Assembly: GCA_902462475.1 (NCBI GenBank)
Contig: CABQCB010000090.1
Location: 1-7,024, forward strand
Reading direction: 5' to 3'
DNA: 7,024 bases
Origin: an uncultured Oscillibacter sp.
GTDB taxonomy: Bacteria > Bacillota_A > Clostridia > Oscillospirales > Oscillospiraceae
Shown: positions 5,296 to 7,024 of the stretch, piece by piece
How positions within the stretch are numbered: the first letter of the stretch is position 1
Layout: each line of letters begins with the position of its first letter
Program-made: the position numbers and the translations under genes
Notes under the pieces: model-generated
Database searches by the model: none
Seen by the model: only the letters and a program-made list of their open reading frames with translations
Told to the model about the DNA's origin: nothing

Positions 5296-6603
5296 GATGT
5301 TGGTCTTGATGGCCTTGACCGTCTCGGCGAAGGCGGCGTCTTTTTTCATTTGTTTTTCCACCTGCTTGATGGAATAAAGGACGGTGGAGTGATCCCGGTT
5401 GTCGAACTGCTTGCCGATGTCGTCCAGGGACAAATTGGTCATGGAGCGGATCAGGTACATGGCGATCTGCCGGGCGGCCACCGCGTCCCGCACCCGCTGC
5501 TGGCCCCGGATGACGGACTCCTCCAGGTTGTAGTACTTGCTGATGTAGTCCAGAATGGCCTCGGGGGAGGGGATATACTCGTTGGACCGCTTGAGCATGT
5601 CCTGAATGGCCCGGGTGACGGTCTCCTCGTCGGTGTCGTTGCCCAAAAGATCCTTGAAGGCCATGATCTTGTTGATGGTGCCCTCCAGCTGCCGGACGTT
5701 GGCCGTGACGTTTTCCGCGATGTACACGGAGATCTTGTCGGGCAGGTCCAGTCCCAGCATGGCGGCCTTGGTCTTGACGATGGCAAGGCGGGTCTCAAAG
5801 TCCGGCGGCGCCACGTCCACCAAAAGGCCCCACTCGAACCGGGTGCGCAGCCGGTCCTCCAGCTGGGTCATCTCGGAGGGGGGACGGTCGGAGGTCAATA
5901 CGATCTGGCGGCCGGACTCATAGAGGTTGTTGAATGTGTGGAAGAACTCCTCCTGGGTCTGCTTCTTGCCGGCGATGAACTGCACGTCGTCCACCAGCAG
6001 AAGGTCCGCCTGGCGATACTTCTCCCGCATTTCGGCGGTCTTGTTGGGACCGGCCTGGATGGCGGCCACCAGCTCGTTGGTCAGGTCGTCGCCCTTGACG
6101 TAGGCGATCTTGGCGGAGCGGTCGTTGCGCTTGATGACATTGGCGATGGCGTAGATGAGATGGGTCTTGCCAAGGCCGGAGTCGCCGTAGATCAAAAGCG
6201 GGTTGTAGTTCTGGGCAGGGTGCTCCGCCACCGCCACGGAGGCGGCGTAGGCCAGCTTGTTGGACGGGCCCACCACGAACGTCTCGAAGGTGAATTCATC
6301 GGAGGTAAAGCGGTCGCTCTGCTTTTTGGGCGCCACGCCGCTGCGCTCGTTGAACTCCGCGTCGTCCCAGATGCGCACCTCGAACTCCACGGAGAAGATG
6401 TCCTTCAGTGCCGCCTTAATGCTTTTGAGAAACAGCGTCTCGATGTATCGTTTTTTAAAATCGTTGGTACAGTGCAGGATGAACGTATTGCCTTGGATGT
6501 CCACAGCCTCCAGCTCGTCGAACCAGGTGTTGATGGTGGTTTCCGACAGCTCTCCTTTCAGCTGGGCAAGGACATTGTCCCACACGTCAGCGACGGAATT
6601 CAA
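5281..6603 (-). CDS. dnaA: Chromosomal replication initiator protein DnaA
   Basis: DnaA is the AAA+ initiator that binds DnaA boxes, opens oriC and loads the helicase; it also regulates its own gene in many bacteria. The 440 residues comprise domain I (about 1-80), a short linker domain II (about 81-103), the AAA+ domain III (about 104-335) and the DNA-binding domain IV (about 336-440). Visible motifs are Walker A GDSGLGKTH (140-148), Walker B LLLVDDVQFIAGK (201-213), sensor I LTSDRPP (236-242), EDRLRTRFEWGL (249-260) and ARQIAMYL (377-384). The signature segment reads FDNRDHSTVLYS (400-411), where FGxRDHTTVxHA is more common. I chose the TTG at 6603 because GAGAGGTG lies seven bases upstream and the protein then begins NSVADVWDNVL, the normal start of domain I. 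The open frame continues upstream to 6837, but that part overlaps the promoter and looks non-coding. Confidence 0.96.
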   Translation of the reverse strand: MNSVADVWDNVLAQLKGELSETTINTWFDELEAVDIQGNTFILHCTNDFKKRYIETLFLKSIKAALKDIFSVEFEVRIWDDAEFNERSGVAPKKQSDRFTSDEFTFETFVVGPSNKLAYAASVAVAEHPAQNYNPLLIYGDSGLGKTHLIYAIANVIKRNDRSAKIAYVKGDDLTNELVAAIQAGPNKTAEMREKYRQADLLLVDDVQFIAGKKQTQEEFFHTFNNLYESGRQIVLTSDRPPSEMTQLEDRLRTRFEWGLLVDVAPPDFETRLAIVKTKAAMLGLDLPDKISVYIAENVTANVRQLEGTINKIMAFKDLLGNDTDEETVTRAIQDMLKRSNEYIPSPEAILDYISKYYNLEESVIRGQQRVRDAVAARQIAMYLIRSMTNLSLDDIGKQFDNRDHSTVLYSIKQVEKQMKKDAAFAETVKAIKTNINARK

Positions 6604-6610
6604 AAACAAA

Positions 6611-6618
6611 CACCTCTC
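6611..6618 (-). promoter_or_regulatory. dnaA ribosome binding site, selects a TTG start
   Basis: GAGAGGTG on the minus strand ends seven bases before the TTG at 6603. A second TTG six bases upstream (6607-6609) would sit almost on the site, so 6603 is the better choice. No ATG or GTG is suitably placed. Confidence 0.75.
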
Positions 6619-6651
6619 TCTAGTTAAAAATGGACAAAACAAATCGAAGAT

Positions 6652-6680
6652 ATTATAGCAAAAAAACGAATGCCTGGCAA
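6652..6680 (-). promoter_or_regulatory. Sigma-A promoter of dnaA
   Basis: On the minus strand TTGCCA (6675-6680) and TATAAT (6652-6657) are separated by 17 bases. TGC directly before TATAAT gives an extended -10. The expected transcript starts near 6645, about 40 bases before the dnaA start codon. Confidence 0.8.
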
Positions 6681-6844
6681 TACTTATTCTAAATATAAAA
6701 GCGGAAACTGCAAAAAAATATCCGGAGAGGGAAACGGGTTCAAAACTACATATTGATTGAAATTTTGACTTTGCCACAATATTTTGAAACCAGCGTGCAA
6801 ATCGCGCAAAAACACGGTTTTTTTCAGGAAAATGCAAGTTTTTA

Positions 6845-6873
6845 TTGACACAATATGAAAAAGTCTGTATACT
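6845..6873 (+). promoter_or_regulatory. Strong sigma-A promoter of rpmH
   Basis: A perfect TTGACA (6845-6850), a 17-base spacer and TATACT (6868-6873) on the plus strand. Transcription should begin near 6880, giving a leader of about 110 bases before rpmH. Confidence 0.88.
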
Positions 6874-6877
6874 ATCG

Positions 6878-6962
6878 TGTGCGTCGCAGTGACGCGCAAA
6901 GAATGTTTACTGCGCCTGCCCGAAAGGGGAGGTGTCGAGTAAGTGCCGCCCGCAAGGACGGC
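6878..6962 (+). promoter_or_regulatory. Structured rpmH leader with three hairpins
   Basis: Three successive hairpins can form. The first pairs TGTGCGTC (6878-6885) with GACGCGCA (6891-6898), eight pairs including one wobble, at or very near the predicted transcript start. The second spans 6912-6935 with a GAAA loop at 6922-6925, a single G-G mismatch and two wobble pairs. The third pairs GCCG-C-CC (6945-6951) with GG-A-CGGC (6956-6962) around a GCAA loop, with one mismatch. Two GNRA-type loops in a row suggest selected RNA structure. A role in autoregulation by bL34 or in mRNA stability is inference. Confidence 0.5.
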
Positions 6963-6989
6963 CGGAATACTGACAGGAGGTGTCTCAAC

Positions 6990-7024
6990 ATGGCAACGAA
7001 ACGTACCTATCAGCCCAAGAAGCT
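6990..7024 (+). CDS. rpmH: 50S ribosomal protein bL34, N-terminal fragment
   Basis: Only 11 codons and two bases are in the window, reading MATKRTYQPKK. This matches the KRT[FY]QP start of bL34, a basic protein of about 44 residues in the large ribosomal subunit. The ATG at 6990 has a perfect AGGAGG (6975-6980) nine bases upstream. The divergent rpmH-dnaA pair is a hallmark of Firmicutes and many other origins, and this context strongly supports the call. The genes usually following rpmH (rnpA, yidC) would lie outside the window. The rest is cut by the edge. Confidence 0.93.
   Translation, partial: MATKRTYQPKK

Larger units (their letters stand above)
6604..6989. other. Divergent dnaA/rpmH regulatory region
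   Basis: This 386-base stretch has no supported gene. It holds the dnaA promoter, the rpmH promoter and the rpmH leader. The middle part (about 6681-6844) is AT-rich and contains one degenerate DnaA box, TTTGCCACA, at 6770-6778 on the plus strand and a weak second rpmH promoter candidate (TTGAAA at 6757, 17 bases, TATTTT at 6780). I found no perfect DnaA box here, unlike the Bacillus origin, where boxes also cluster upstream of dnaA. Confidence 0.7.

Noticed and set aside
5350..6627. A 425-codon open frame on the plus strand opposite dnaA
   Set aside because: It is the antisense shadow of dnaA caused by high GC at third positions; no ribosome binding site or recognisable protein family.
6604..6837. 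An in-frame N-terminal extension of DnaA
   Set aside because: The extra 78 codons run through the -10/-35 promoter and are unlike any DnaA domain; the TTG at 6603 with its ribosome site is the real start.
6684..6899. A 71-codon minus-strand frame across the rpmH promoter
   Set aside because: It covers the rpmH promoter and leader hairpin, has no ribosome site and no family resemblance.

Overview
The window holds a bacterial chromosomal replication origin and the conserved genes around it. Reading leftward on the minus strand from about 6603, the order is dnaA, the oriC gap, dnaN, an S4-domain yaaA gene, recF, a small membrane protein gene, a remB (DUF370) gene, a second small membrane protein gene, and gyrB, which runs off the left edge. 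Reading rightward from about 6845 on the plus strand, a strong promoter drives rpmH (ribosomal protein bL34), which is cut by the right edge. The order rpmH | dnaA - dnaN - yaaA - recF - remB - gyrB is the Firmicutes origin arrangement. The GC-rich coding sequence, a short RemB, a DnaA with a minimal domain II and RNA-type AGGAGG ribosome binding sites suggest a GC-rich Clostridia lineage, possibly Oscillospiraceae. That placement is inference and no species is claimed.

Region by region: 1-1482 is the N-terminal 494 codons of gyrB. 1483-1578 is a gyrB leader containing a large bulged hairpin. 1579-2509 is a tight cluster of membrane protein, RemB and membrane protein. 2510-2583 is a short gap with a small hairpin. 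2584-3892 is recF overlapping yaaA by 11 bases. 3913-5025 is dnaN. 5026-5280 is the putative oriC, with three identical DnaA boxes (TTTTCCACA), an inverted repeat, a possible DnaA-trio run and an AT-rich unwinding region next to dnaN. 5281-6603 is dnaA, read from a TTG start. 6604-6989 is a divergent, AT-rich regulatory region with near-consensus sigma-A promoters for dnaA (minus) and rpmH (plus), plus a structured rpmH leader.

How they work together: DnaA binds the oriC boxes and opens the duplex; DnaN is the sliding clamp that holds polymerase on DNA; RecF acts at gaps and stalled forks; GyrB is the ATPase half of gyrase, which removes the supercoils made by replication. All minus-strand genes and rpmH point away from the origin, so they lie on leading strands of the two replichores.

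Most of the window is conserved housekeeping sequence. The parts most worth a second look are the two 107-residue membrane proteins that flank RemB and appear to be diverged relatives of each other, the large hairpin before gyrB, the three-hairpin rpmH leader, the terminator-like hairpin wrapped around the dnaA stop codon, and the candidate DnaA-trio in oriC. I saw no mobile element, CRISPR array, tRNA, rRNA or defence-type system.
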